Assembly (NCBI RefSeq): GCF_030124375.1
Contig: NZ_JASKLS010000001.1
Coordinates: forward strand, 724,700 to 788,699
Source of the DNA: Sinorhizobium sp. 6-70
GTDB lineage: Bacteria > Pseudomonadota > Alphaproteobacteria > Rhizobiales > Rhizobiaceae
Direction of reading: 5' to 3'
Length of the DNA: 64,000 nucleotides
The notes beneath the pieces were generated by a model. It made no database searches. It was not told the DNA's origin and saw only the letters and a program-made list of their open reading frames with translations. The translations under genes were made by a program, and so were the position numbers. Shown here piece by piece: positions 1 through 8,335 of the stretch. Position 1 is the stretch's first letter, and each line of letters begins with the position of its first letter.

Positions 1-1319
1 ACGTGGATTTGCCAGTCGAGCGAGCAAAGCGGCGCGAAGTTGTCGCCCGCCGACCCGTCGACATGAACCAGCCCCTCGACGTAGGGCAGCCGATCGCCGC
101 CGCGCACGCGTCCGGCCGCGCCGCGGCTGAGGATGCTATTCCCATAGGCGATGCCGATCTGCGACACCGTCCTGAAGGCAAGCCGCGCGCCCGCCCTGTT
201 CGCGACGAGGAGCGCGATCATCTTCGGCAGGAGGTAGCGCCGCCAGAGGCCGACGAGCGCCGAGCGGCTGGTGATCACCCGGAACACCTGGTCCGTGGTC
301 TTGATCAGCCGCCGGGCAAACACGATCCGCTCCGGTTCGTAGCTGTTGAGCACCCGCGGGTCCCCGCGCCCGCCGAGGACGGCGGCGAGCTTCCAGCCGA
401 GGTTCACCGCATCGCCGATGCCGGTGTTCATGCCCTGCCCGCCGGCCGGGCTGTGGATATGGCCGGCGTCACCGGCAAGGAATACCCGGCCCACGCGAAA
501 ATGCTCGGCAACCCGGTGGTGCAGCCGATAGGTCGAGAACCAGTTGACCGCCTTGACGGTGACACCGGTGATCCGCTCGACTTCGGCGCGGATCGTCTCG
601 AAGCCTATCGCCTCGCTCGCCGCATGGTCGCCCGGCACGACGCCGATCAGCCGCACCGAGCCCGACTGGCGCACCGGCAGAACGATCGCGAAGCCGTGCG
701 TATCGAGGCAGACGTTGAGACCGTTCGGAGCATTCCTCGCCTCGACGTCGGCGACATAAAAGCACTGCTCGTAGGTGCCGCCCGGAAAGCCGAGCTTCAG
801 GCCGTGGCGCACCGTGCTGCTTGCGCCGTCCGCGCCACAGAGAAAAGCGGCCCGGATGACCTCGGTCTCGCCGTCCTTCATGACGGTCGCGCTCACGCCC
901 GCGGCATCCTGCTCGAAGCCGACGAGTTCGGCCCGTCGCTCGACGGCAGCGCCTGCCTTTTCAAGATGGTCGATCAGGATGCGCTCGTGGATGTCCTGCG
1001 GCAGCGCGAAGGCGAAGGGATAGGGGCTGAGCCCGGCGCCGAAATCTCCGAGCTTCAACGTTGCGGCGGTCCCCGAGGGCGTGCGCACCGCCAGCCGCTC
1101 CACTCGGATGCCGGCCGCCAACACGTCGTCGGCGATGCCGAACTGGCGGTAGAATTCGAGCGTGCGCGCCTGCACCGCGATCGCCCGCGAGGTCTCGCCC
1201 GGCGCGGCCGCCTTGTCGATGATCTTCAAATCGACGCCGAGCCGCTTCAGCCACAGCGCCAGGACGAGCCCCGTGGGCCCGGCGCCGACGATCAGAACCT
1301 CAGTCTCGGAAGTCTTCAT
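1..1319 (-). CDS. FAD-dependent aromatic-ring monooxygenase (PheA/TfdB-type), 3' end outside window
   Basis: A flavoprotein hydroxylase that would use NAD(P)H and O2 to hydroxylate an aromatic substrate in the cytoplasm. The frame starts at ATG 1319 and stays open for 439 codons to the window edge, so the C-terminus is missing. The N-terminus carries the dinucleotide motif GAGPTG (residues 12-17). A mid-protein CGADGASSTVR matches the DG motif, and FLAGDAGHIHSPAGGQGMN is the FAD ribose-binding GD motif followed by the usual helix of this class. Substrate cannot be told. Its 5' flank is a half copy of an intergenic repeat. A long open frame on the opposite strand is antisense shadow. Confidence 0.88.
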   Translation of the reverse strand, partial: MKTSETEVLIVGAGPTGLVLALWLKRLGVDLKIIDKAAAPGETSRAIAVQARTLEFYRQFGIADDVLAAGIRVERLAVRTPSGTAATLKLGDFGAGLSPYPFAFALPQDIHERILIDHLEKAGAAVERRAELVGFEQDAAGVSATVMKDGETEVIRAAFLCGADGASSTVRHGLKLGFPGGTYEQCFYVADVEARNAPNGLNVCLDTHGFAIVLPVRQSGSVRLIGVVPGDHAASEAIGFETIRAEVERITGVTVKAVNWFSTYRLHHRVAEHFRVGRVFLAGDAGHIHSPAGGQGMNTGIGDAVNLGWKLAAVLGGRGDPRVLNSYEPERIVFARRLIKTTDQVFRVITSRSALVGLWRRYLLPKMIALLVANRAGARLAFRTVSQIGIAYGNSILSRGAAGRVRGGDRLPYVEGLVHVDGSAGDNFAPLCSLDWQIH

Positions 1320-1331
1320 CGAACCTACCTT

Positions 1332-1444
1332 CCAAGGACTTGGGCTGGTTGGCAACTGTGACAAGTATAGAGATGAGGATGGGATGAGATGCCTTGCTGT
1401 ACCGTAGCCGGCGGGGCAGCAGTAGGCCACTGTCGTGTACCGTG
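1332..1444 (-). repeat. Half copy of RIME/MITE-like palindromic element
   Basis: This matches, in reverse orientation, the left half of the intact element at 30052-30280. It includes the block CCAAGGACTTGGGCTGG and the end CCACTGTCGTGTACCGTG (1427-1444), which agrees with the intact element's terminus at 16 of 18 positions. The second half is absent. It lies directly upstream of the monooxygenase start, so it occupies the 5' region of that gene. Confidence 0.75.
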
Positions 1445-1592
1445 ATCAGACGGCAAGGCACGGTGGCACTCCACGCACCCGCAAGCAACGAGTCTCGCCG
1501 CGGCTGAGCGACACTCGGGACTTTAGCGATTGCTCAACAATGGGATCACACATAAACTGCAGGCGCGAGATGAGGTAGTAACGGGGGCGATA

Positions 1593-2420
1593 ATGGCCAT
1601 CTTCATGGACCGGCATGACCTCAAGGGGTACACGGCGGCCGATGTCGCAGAGGCGCATCGCAAGGATCTCGAAATCCAGGACCAGTACGGCGTAAAATTC
1701 CTCACCTACTGGTTCGACCAGCAGCGAGGCACCACTTTCTGCCTCGTCGACGCCCCGGACAAGGAAACCGCCCAGTGCGTGCATCGCGAGGCGCATGGCC
1801 ATGTTGCCGGCGAGATCGTCGAGGTCGCGCTTTCGGCGGTCGAGGCTTTCCTCGGTCGCATCCAGGATCCGGAGCCGCCCGCGGACCATCCGCAGGACAA
1901 TAGCGACTGCGGGCATCGCGCCATCATGTTCACCGATATTGTCGGCTCCACGGAAATGACGGCGCGCCTCGGCGACCGCATGGCCACTGAACTGGTGAGG
2001 GCACACGATTCGATCGTGCGCAGGTGCCTGAACGACCTTGGCGGGCGCGAGGTGAAGCACACCGGCGACGGGATCATGGCGTCCTTCGCGTCGACGAAGC
2101 ACGCCGTTGAGTGCGCCACCGCGATCCACCGGGATTTCCAGCGCTACAACAGCGGAAACGCCGAACCGATCCACATCCGCATCGGCATCGATAGCGGAGA
2201 GCCGGTCGAGGACAGCAACGACCTCTTCGGCACCACCGTACAACTCGCGGCCCGCCTGTGTTCGGCTGCCGCCGCGGACCAGACCCTTGTTTCGGAGAAT
2301 GTCTACCGCGAGCTTGGCAGCCCTGACGCCTTCAGCGCGATGAAACGTCGGCGGCTCAAAGGCTTTTCCCGGCCCGTTGCCGCATTCGAATGCGCCCCGG
2401 CAGGGTCTGGAAAACGATAA
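1593..2420 (+). CDS. DUF4242 domain fused to class III adenylate/guanylate cyclase domain
   Basis: About 275 residues. Residues 1-90 match the DUF4242 (SCO4226-like, small alpha/beta, metal-binding) type, starting MAIFMDRHDLKG with the HREAHG region near residue 70. Residues about 105-260 are a class III nucleotide cyclase catalytic domain: FTDIVGST holds the first metal-binding Asp, then GGREVKHTGDGIMASF and the dimer-interface region RIGIDSGEP. ATG 1593 is chosen over an upstream in-frame start because it opens the DUF4242 fold and follows a purine-rich ACGGGGGCGA. No membrane segment is visible, so it should be a soluble sensor-cyclase. The ligand is unknown. Confidence 0.85.
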   Translation: MAIFMDRHDLKGYTAADVAEAHRKDLEIQDQYGVKFLTYWFDQQRGTTFCLVDAPDKETAQCVHREAHGHVAGEIVEVALSAVEAFLGRIQDPEPPADHPQDNSDCGHRAIMFTDIVGSTEMTARLGDRMATELVRAHDSIVRRCLNDLGGREVKHTGDGIMASFASTKHAVECATAIHRDFQRYNSGNAEPIHIRIGIDSGEPVEDSNDLFGTTVQLAARLCSAAAADQTLVSENVYRELGSPDAFSAMKRRRLKGFSRPVAAFECAPAGSGKR

Positions 2421-2457
2421 TTTTGAGCCGAATTGGCTCAAAATTACGTCGCGCGCA

Positions 2458-2937
2458 TTAGTCTGGCGGGCTGCCGCGCGGCGGCCCCTCGATCGCCTTT
2501 CCAAGCCGATCCAACTCGAGTGAGTAACAGAACAGTCCGAATAAGACAGCCCCGACCCCAAGCGCCTTGATGAGTGCTTGTCCAAATGGAGGAAACACGG
2601 CCAACTCAGGCAAATGCCTGAAGAAAATCGCGGAAAAAAATGCCCCGCCGAACAAGAAACTCAAGCGACCGACAAAAAACAAGAGATGCGCAACAAAGAT
2701 GTTGTGGAACGGGGCTTTGACATCGACCCAATGCAGCCTTGCCCAATAGCACGCCTGGAGAACAATAGCACCGGCAATTACGGAAATCTGAGTGGATGGA
2801 GCTATGTCCTGTTCCTGACCGAGATTGGTTACCAGGTTGTAGAAGATTGGAAATACCAGCCACAACAAGAGAAATGCGGCTACGGATTGAGCGATAAGAA
2901 GAAATAGATAGACGAAGGCATTTTGTGACCTGGACAT
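2458..2937 (-). CDS. Hypothetical small integral membrane protein
   Basis: A 159-residue protein of unknown function with about four hydrophobic helices (roughly residues 8-35, 50-70, 80-105 and 120-145). It ends in a polar tail, GPPRGSPPD. ATG 2937 is preferred to upstream starts because residues upstream of it look like translated non-coding DNA (Arg/Cys-rich), while MSRSQNAFVYLFLL begins a proper first helix after a GGAAGAGGTTGGGGG-type purine tract. It is convergent with the DUF4242-cyclase gene and shares no clear operon. Confidence 0.6.
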   Translation of the reverse strand: MSRSQNAFVYLFLLIAQSVAAFLLLWLVFPIFYNLVTNLGQEQDIAPSTQISVIAGAIVLQACYWARLHWVDVKAPFHNIFVAHLLFFVGRLSFLFGGAFFSAIFFRHLPELAVFPPFGQALIKALGVGAVLFGLFCYSLELDRLGKAIEGPPRGSPPD

Positions 2938-3082
2938 CGGCAAGCGGCCACCCCCAACCTCTTCCTTATAGCCTGTGCGACGATCGCGCCAAAACGCTCG
3001 ATTGGCAAAGCGATAGCTGCGGCGATGGCCACAGCGGAGGCTGCAATCCTGATGTTGTGCCGCGCAGGCCCTTTGTGGCATT

Positions 3083-3176
3083 GGAGCGCCGTGCGTTCAA
3101 GCGAACGCACAAAGGACGCTCTCGCACGTTGATTCGGGAGCATCTTATCCGCTTCAAGTGATTCCACTTGAAAGCG
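3083..3176. repeat. Two adjacent intergenic hairpins
   Basis: The first hairpin (arms GTGCGTTC 3091-3098 and GAACGCAC 3103-3110, flanked by AGCGCC and AAAGGACGCT) is a diverged relative of hairpin 2 of the palindromic family found at 5696, 21439, 35208, 48172 and 60821. The second has arms GCTTCAAGTG (3151-3160) and CACTTGAAAGC (3165-3175). They lie just past the stop of the beta-barrel gene on the minus strand and could serve as its transcript end. Confidence 0.6.
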
Positions 3177-3180
3177 GGCT

Positions 3181-3972
3181 CTAGAAGCGCAGCACAAGCC
3201 CGAGAATCGGACCCTGCTGTACGACATCGAAGACGAATCCGTCGTTACTATAATCGACGCCCAGGGCCCGATAGCCTGCCACTGCCGAAAATCGATCGCT
3301 GAAACGGTAACCTATCGTCGCTGCAACGTCCCAGTCGATGTCGGCTCCGCCAGCACCAACAAGCCCCCACCCGGTCAAATAGATCTCAGGCGTGATCGAA
3401 TAGGTCGCGCGCAGGCCGCCCACGGCATCCACCCATGTCGCGCCATCGCTGCGCGAAACTCCACCGCGGATACCCCCGTTGAGGGAGACTTCGGTGTCGA
3501 CTGACCATACCCTGGCACCGCCGACGACCTCCAGACGGCCGGAACTGTCATCGATGAGCGCGTAGCCCGCGCCGAGCAGACCCGCGAATGTCTCTGTTGA
3601 GACCTCGACATTCGAAGCCAGAATGCCGAGCGGCGTGCCTTTCTCCCCGGAAATCTTTGCATAGATGAAATCGGCAAAGATGCTGTAACGGTCGTAGCGC
3701 GCTTCCGCGATCGCCATGGCGCCAAAGTCAAGATGGTCGAAGATATCGCTGAAACTCGCATCCACCTCGGTCGGCGGCAGCCCGAACACCCCGGCATCCC
3801 CCGATATTCCCGCCATCCAGAAATAAGGAGCGATGGTAAAGGTCCATCCCTGCTCGGTCTCAACCTGCTTCGCCGCTGGCGCAACCGGCGAGTAAATGTC
3901 GGCAGCAATGGCGCTCCCGGCGTGCAGAACACCTGCGACACAGGTCAGAGCAAAAGCAAAGCCAAGTTTCAT
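3181..3972 (-). CDS. Outer-membrane beta-barrel protein
   Basis: A 263-residue exported protein. Residues 1-23 form a Sec signal peptide with likely cleavage after SAIA, before ADIYSP. The mature part alternates short hydrophobic strands with glycine-rich turns and ends in VLRF, the C-terminal aromatic residue that the BAM complex recognises. Motifs such as FTIAPYFWMAGISGDAG and RYDRYSIFADFIYAKI recall the Omp25/RopB and porin-like barrels of alphaproteobacteria, but no specific family is certain. No operon partner is evident. Confidence 0.75.
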   Translation of the reverse strand: MKLGFAFALTCVAGVLHAGSAIAADIYSPVAPAAKQVETEQGWTFTIAPYFWMAGISGDAGVFGLPPTEVDASFSDIFDHLDFGAMAIAEARYDRYSIFADFIYAKISGEKGTPLGILASNVEVSTETFAGLLGAGYALIDDSSGRLEVVGGARVWSVDTEVSLNGGIRGGVSRSDGATWVDAVGGLRATYSITPEIYLTGWGLVGAGGADIDWDVAATIGYRFSDRFSAVAGYRALGVDYSNDGFVFDVVQQGPILGLVLRF

Positions 3973-4186
3973 CGTTCCCCTCCAATGGATCTTGCTTAAG
4001 CAGTCGGCCCCACTACCACTTCCCAGGTTTGATCATGGTCGAACGCACAGATTCTGCCAATTGTTTTCTCGCACCATCGTCCAGATCGGCGCGCGGATAG
4101 CGCTTTGCCGTATCACCTCCCGTCGGAGGCGACGGGCTGCGCCAGACAGAGGATCGTTGCCGTGCACTCCTGCCTATTTGCAATAG

Positions 4187-4975
4187 CTACTGTGCCGGCC
4201 TGTACCAGATCGGCGACGTGTAGGCCCGCTCCGTGACGGTCATCGACGTGCCCGGTAACGGCCTCACGCCGAATCGCTTTGCATCATAGGCGGTCCAGCG
4301 CGGCGTCGGAATCTCGATCACCCGGCCGTAGTAGAAGGCAGACTGGGTGGCGTCGAACTCCGGGTCCGTCCAGACTGCGATGAGTTCTGGGGCGCCGATC
4401 GTGTTGGTCCAGGTCGCGTTCGCCTCGTCCACGGTATTGCCGACCGGTGGAAGCTTGCCGTCGCCGCCCGGCTTGCGATCGCCGGACCAGGCGACGTCAT
4501 AAATTTTCTCGTGCAGGTTGCCATCCTTGTCGAGCCAACCCTTGACGATCTGGTAGCGGTCGAGGTTCGCCCCGATCGGATCCTTCAACGCGGCAACAAG
4601 GAACGTCGGTGCCTTGCCTCCCGGCGCCGCGCGGAGGTCCCCACCCATCGGCACGCCCTTGCTATAACCGACCTGCGCCGGCAGGCGATTCTCGGCATCC
4701 TGCTGCACGAAATCCCAGCCGCCGAAGAAGCGCACGATCATGCGGGGCCCGTGGTGGCATAGGTCTCCTTGCGCTCCATCGCGTCCCACAAGGATTCACG
4801 GGTATTTTCGCTCGCCCAGACCGCCGCATAGCCGGAGGCGGAAACCTCCCAGTCCATGACTTTCACGCCGGTCTTGGGATTGTCGACAAACGCCTCCATC
4901 ATCCGGCGCGGGCTCGGCTCCTGCGGCACGGTCTTGCCGAAGAAATTGTCCTCCTCAACCGTCTCGCGAGGAGTT
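4187..4975 (-). pseudogene. DUF3604 protein remnant, 5'-truncated and frameshifted
   Basis: Two minus-strand frames read as one DUF3604 C-terminal half. The upstream frame gives EEDNFFGKT, then VPQEPSPRRMMEAF, and ends at YATTGPA. The downstream frame resumes as [14 protein letters not shown] and runs to the normal end PIWYRPAQ. Adding one C to the GGGCCCC run near 4741-4750 restores a continuous reading, so the break is probably a single-base deletion. The N-terminal half is absent: homology stops near 4975, where an unrelated remnant on the other strand begins. DUF3604 has no firmly established reaction. Confidence 0.8.
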
Positions 4976-5283
4976 GCGCGGCCTCGTCCTAGATCTCAAG
5001 GAAGAGCTGCTGGCCCGCGAGGCGCGGGAACTCGGCCTCGACGCGGACGATACCGTCGTGCGCCGCCGGCTCGCGCAGAAAATGACCTTTCTGATCGAGG
5101 GCACCGCGCGGATTGCCGAGCCGACGGAAGGCGAACTGCGGGCGTTCTACGATGCTCATCGGGAGAAGTTCGTCCGGCCGGGCCGGGTTTCCTTCGAGCA
5201 TATCTTCTTCGACCGTCGCAAGCGAAGTGATGCCGCGGCCGACGCCCAGCGGCTGCTGGTAAGGCTTGCCGCGTCCGACGCGC
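4953..5283 (+). pseudogene. PpiC/parvulin-type peptidyl-prolyl isomerase remnant
   Basis: The frame reads EELRGLVLDLKEELLAREA, then RRRLAQKMTFLIEG and PTEGELRAFYDAHREKF. This is the SurA-N-like helical segment that precedes the parvulin domain in periplasmic PpiC-family proteins. There is no start codon with signal peptide, and the catalytic domain is missing, since similarity fades after QRLLVRLAA. It abuts the truncated end of the DUF3604 remnant head to head. In other proteobacteria these two families are often neighbours (from memory), so this is likely a collapsed former locus. Confidence 0.7.
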
Positions 5284-5751
5284 TTGCGCCTGCGGCCGAG
5301 GAGGGCGACCGAGGGATGGGTTCAGGCACGGATCACGTTCAAACGGATCTCGTCAATGTAGCTTCGCGAATGCTGTCGCTTCCGTCACAGCGTCCCTGGG
5401 AACTGAACCAGTCAAGGATAAAGACAAACAGAAGATTTGAAATGTTGCGGCACTCATCGGGTCGATGAAGCGGCGCACCCGCAACAATACCGGATACGCG
5501 TGAAAATCTGATGTATTTCGTTTTTTTGCTATCGCTTATAGTGTACCAAACCACGGAAAAAGCCGAGTGCCTTTGACCTCTGAGCCGCTTTCATTGAAGC
5601 ATGTCAAGGGGTTCGTGATCAGCGCCTGCTGCATGTCTTTGTCCTTAAATCGACCTCGATTTAAGGACAAAGACATGCAGCAATTCAAAAGTGCTACAGC
5701 GACCTTTGCGCGTCCGATAAGACGCGCGGCGCTGTAGGCCGCTTGTCTTCA
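5284..5751. other. Non-coding interval with palindromic repeat
   Basis: About 470 bases without a supported gene. The first part may be decayed coding sequence downstream of the isomerase remnant; the rest is filled mainly by the palindromic repeat at 5627-5739. Confidence 0.6.
5627..5739 (+). repeat. Two-hairpin palindromic repeat, complete copy
   Basis: Hairpin 1 is a perfect 27-bp inverted repeat (5627-5653 and 5656-5682) with a 2-bp spacer, running from TGCTGCATG to CATGCAGCA. A linker AATTCAAAAGTG follows. Hairpin 2 runs CTACAGCGACCTTTGCGC to GCGCGGCGCTGTAG (5696-5739). This is the best-preserved copy of a family seen at least six more times in the window. Confidence 0.85.
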
Positions 5752-6678
5752 TCAACTCCCCGCTCGCGTCATGAACTTGGGCAACTGGGCCGCCAGCGCA
5801 TCGACCGCAAATCGCACCTTCAGCGGCAGATGCGGCGTCTGCAGCCAGAGCGCATAGTTGTCGTAGTGCAGCCCGGGCTGGTCGGACAGCAACGGCACGA
5901 GCGCGCCCGCCTCAATGCGCTTGCGGACGAGCCAGCCGGGAAGCCAGGCAAGCCCCATGCCGGTGACGGCGGCATCGGCGATCGCATCGAGATCGTCGAG
6001 GCGCAGGCGGTTGAGCGGCGTCACCTCCGCCGGAGCCCCATCGTCGCGCGGGAACAGCCAGGGGTGAACACGGCCTGACCGGCTGTAGATGATGCCCTGG
6101 TGGCTGCCGAGATCCTCGATCAGCCGTGGCCGGCCGTGCCGGTCGAGATAGGATGGCGAGCCGCAGACGACCATGTGATGGCGCGCGATGCGGCGCATGA
6201 TCGTCCCGGTGCGGTCGCCGAGATTGCCGCTGCCCGCCCCAAGGCTGCGGATTGCGAGGTCGTAGCCATCGCCCGCGAGGTCGGCGAAGCCATCGCTGAA
6301 CGACAGGTCGAGTTCGAGCGCCGGATGTCGCTCGGCAAGCTTGAGGAGGATGGGGACGACACAGCACCGGCCGAACAGCGCCGGCATCGTGACCCGGAGC
6401 CGTCCGCGCGGCTCGGAAAGGTGGTCGGCCGCGAGCGCATCCGCGGCCTCGGCTTCGGCAAGCACCACGCGGCAGCGCTCGTAATAGGCGCGCCCGAAGT
6501 CCGTCAGGCTCTGGCGCCGCGTCGTGCGGTTGAGGAGGCGTACGCCGAGCCGCTCCTCGAGGAAGCGGACGTGCTTGCCGACCATCGGTCCAGACAGTTC
6601 GAGCGCGCTCGCGGCAGCCGCAAACGAGCCGAGGTCGACGGCTTTGACGAAGACGGCCATGCTCGCGAGGCGATCCAT
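5752..6678 (-). CDS. LysR-family transcriptional regulator
   Basis: A 308-residue LysR-type regulator. Residues about 1-60 form the winged helix-turn-helix (DRLASMAVFVKAVDLGSFA, then RLLNRTTRRQSLT), and the rest is the two-lobed effector-binding domain. ATG 6678 follows a CGGAG tract at good spacing; a TTG six bases upstream is less likely. It is divergent from the quinone oxidoreductase gene with about 100 bp between, the classic arrangement for a LysR activator and its target. Effector unknown. Confidence 0.9.
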   Translation of the reverse strand: MDRLASMAVFVKAVDLGSFAAAASALELSGPMVGKHVRFLEERLGVRLLNRTTRRQSLTDFGRAYYERCRVVLAEAEAADALAADHLSEPRGRLRVTMPALFGRCCVVPILLKLAERHPALELDLSFSDGFADLAGDGYDLAIRSLGAGSGNLGDRTGTIMRRIARHHMVVCGSPSYLDRHGRPRLIEDLGSHQGIIYSRSGRVHPWLFPRDDGAPAEVTPLNRLRLDDLDAIADAAVTGMGLAWLPGWLVRKRIEAGALVPLLSDQPGLHYDNYALWLQTPHLPLKVRFAVDALAAQLPKFMTRAGS

Positions 6679-6780
6679 ATTCAAAACTCCGGGTTTCTAC
6701 TGTCCTGCACATCAAGCTATTTATCCGCCAAGAGCGCGTTGGCATAGCTCATTCAGTTCAATTGTTTTGGAGTTGTGCCG

Positions 6781-7770
6781 ATGGTCCGTGTCGTCCGCTT
6801 TCATGAGCTTGGTGGTCCCGAAGTCCTGCGCATCGAGGACGTCGATGTTCCCGCGCCTGGCCCGGGCGAGGTCCAAATCCGGGTCAAGGCGCTTGGCCTC
6901 AATCGGGCCGAGGCGCTGATCCGCGCCGGCGCCTATATCGAGACGCCCACCCTGCCCTCCGGTCTCGGCCTCGAGGCGGCAGGCATCGTCGAAGCCCTCG
7001 GCGAAGGCGTGGAGGGTTTCGCACCGGGCGACGCCGTCAGCGTCGTCCCGCCGCCGTCGATGGTCCGCTGGCCCGCCTATGGCGAGCTTGGCAATTTTCC
7101 GGCGAGGCTCGTCGTCAAGCACCCGCCATCGCTCGGCTTCGAAGCGGCGGCCGCCGTCTGGATGCCCTATCTCACTGCCTATGGCGCGCTGATCGACATC
7201 GCCGGACTGCGCCGGGGAGACTTCGTCGTCATCACCGCCGCATCGAGCAGCGTCGGGCTCGCCGCGATCTCGATTGCCAACAGGGTTGGCGCCACCCCGA
7301 TCGCCGTCACGCGGACCTCCGGCAAGAAGCAGGCCCTCATCGAATTCGGCGCCGCTCATGTCATCGCTTCCGTCGAGGAGGATCTGGGAGCCCGACTGGC
7401 AGAGATCGCCGGCCCGGCCGGCGTGCGCGTGGTGTTCGACGCTGTCGGCGGCCCGGCCTTCGAGCCGCTGACGGCCGCGATGTCACGCGGCGGCATCCTG
7501 ATCGAATATGGCGGCCTGAGCCCCGAGCCCACGCCCTTCCCGCTCTTTGCCGCATTGAGCAAGAGCCTGACGCTGCGCGGCTATATCGTCCACGAGATCA
7601 TCGGCGATCCGGCACGGCTGGACCTCGCCAAGGCCTTCATCCTGGACGGGCTGATGGACGGTTCGCTCCGGCCGGTGATCGCCAGGACCTTTCCGCTCGA
7701 AGAGATCGTCGATGCGCATCGCTTTCTCGAGTCGAACGAACAGTTCGGCAAGATCGTCGTGACGGTCTGA
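6781..7770 (+). CDS. Zinc-type alcohol dehydrogenase / NADPH:quinone oxidoreductase-like (MDR family)
   Basis: A 329-residue medium-chain reductase. The N-terminal GroES-like domain (residues 1-120) includes GPEVLRIEDVDVPAPGPGEV, and the Rossmann part carries ITAASSSVGLAAI, a variant of the AxxGxVG NADPH motif. It lacks the cysteine ligands of structural zinc, so it is probably a zinc-free quinone oxidoreductase type. ATG 6781 is preferred to GTG 6775 because GGAG at 6769-6772 is correctly spaced for it. It is likely regulated by the divergent LysR protein. Confidence 0.88.
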   Translation: MVRVVRFHELGGPEVLRIEDVDVPAPGPGEVQIRVKALGLNRAEALIRAGAYIETPTLPSGLGLEAAGIVEALGEGVEGFAPGDAVSVVPPPSMVRWPAYGELGNFPARLVVKHPPSLGFEAAAAVWMPYLTAYGALIDIAGLRRGDFVVITAASSSVGLAAISIANRVGATPIAVTRTSGKKQALIEFGAAHVIASVEEDLGARLAEIAGPAGVRVVFDAVGGPAFEPLTAAMSRGGILIEYGGLSPEPTPFPLFAALSKSLTLRGYIVHEIIGDPARLDLAKAFILDGLMDGSLRPVIARTFPLEEIVDAHRFLESNEQFGKIVVTV

Positions 7771-7787
7771 TCGCGCGGCGGCGCGCC

Positions 7788-8216
7788 TCAATCGTCGGGA
7801 AAACACTCGTATTGCGGCAGGTCGTCGGTGATCTCAAACCATTCCGCCTTCGATCCGACGAAGATATGCGCCGAGGGCCGGATCGCCGGTGCGTCGACGA
7901 GCGTGCCGAGCGTCACATGCGCATAGGCGCCCTCGCGCACGACGGAATAAAGCAACGAGCCGCAGGCGGCACAGTGGACGTCGTGTGCCTCGCCCTCATC
8001 GCCAAAGATCAGGCGCGCGTCTTCGCCCCGAACGAGGCTGAGGTCGCCGCGCTTGACGCCGGCGAACGGCTTGAAGGCCGAACCGGTGGCCCGCCGGCAA
8101 TTCGAGCAATGGCAGTTCATCGCATATTCGAACCGGTCCGCCACCCGGTATTCAATTGCCCCGCACAGGCATCTGCCGGTCAGCATCCGGGCGGTGCCGA
8201 AACTCGCGTCAGCCAT
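7788..8216 (-). CDS. GFA-fold (glutathione-dependent formaldehyde-activating enzyme family) protein
   Basis: A 142-residue Mss4-like zinc protein. Cysteine motifs appear in the usual order: RCLCG near residue 17, NCHCSNCRRATG near 35, and HCAACGSLLY near 84. These correspond to the CxC, CxxC and CxxCG zinc ligands of the family. AGGAGGAGGCC precedes the start. Members of this size are mostly uncharacterised, and true Gfa activity should not be assumed. The full-length Gfa of the window lies at 33100-33675. Confidence 0.85.
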   Translation of the reverse strand: MADASFGTARMLTGRCLCGAIEYRVADRFEYAMNCHCSNCRRATGSAFKPFAGVKRGDLSLVRGEDARLIFGDEGEAHDVHCAACGSLLYSVVREGAYAHVTLGTLVDAPAIRPSAHIFVGSKAEWFEITDDLPQYECFPDD

Positions 8217-8335
8217 GGCCTCCTCCTGTCTTCGGCCGGCAGGCTACATGACGCGGGCCCGGGTCGGCAACCGGGTCAGCCCGCTTGTTTCCAACCTCGC
8301 CATGCGGGCGTCAGTCGCGGGCGACGATCGCCGCT

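Noticed and set aside
3..1361. A long + strand open frame opposite the flavin monooxygenase
   Set aside because: The minus frame carries GAGPTG, DG and GD motifs; the + frame is Arg/Pro/Ala-rich with no domain and is antisense shadow in high-GC DNA.
4200..5300. Integration scar of a mobile element at the DUF3604/PpiC junction
   Set aside because: No terminal repeats, transposase fragments or target duplications were found; a simple deletion or inversion is enough to explain it.
5627..5739. Possible CRISPR-like array from repeated palindromes
   Set aside because: The repeats are dispersed singly over 55 kb, not regularly spaced, and there are no cas genes.
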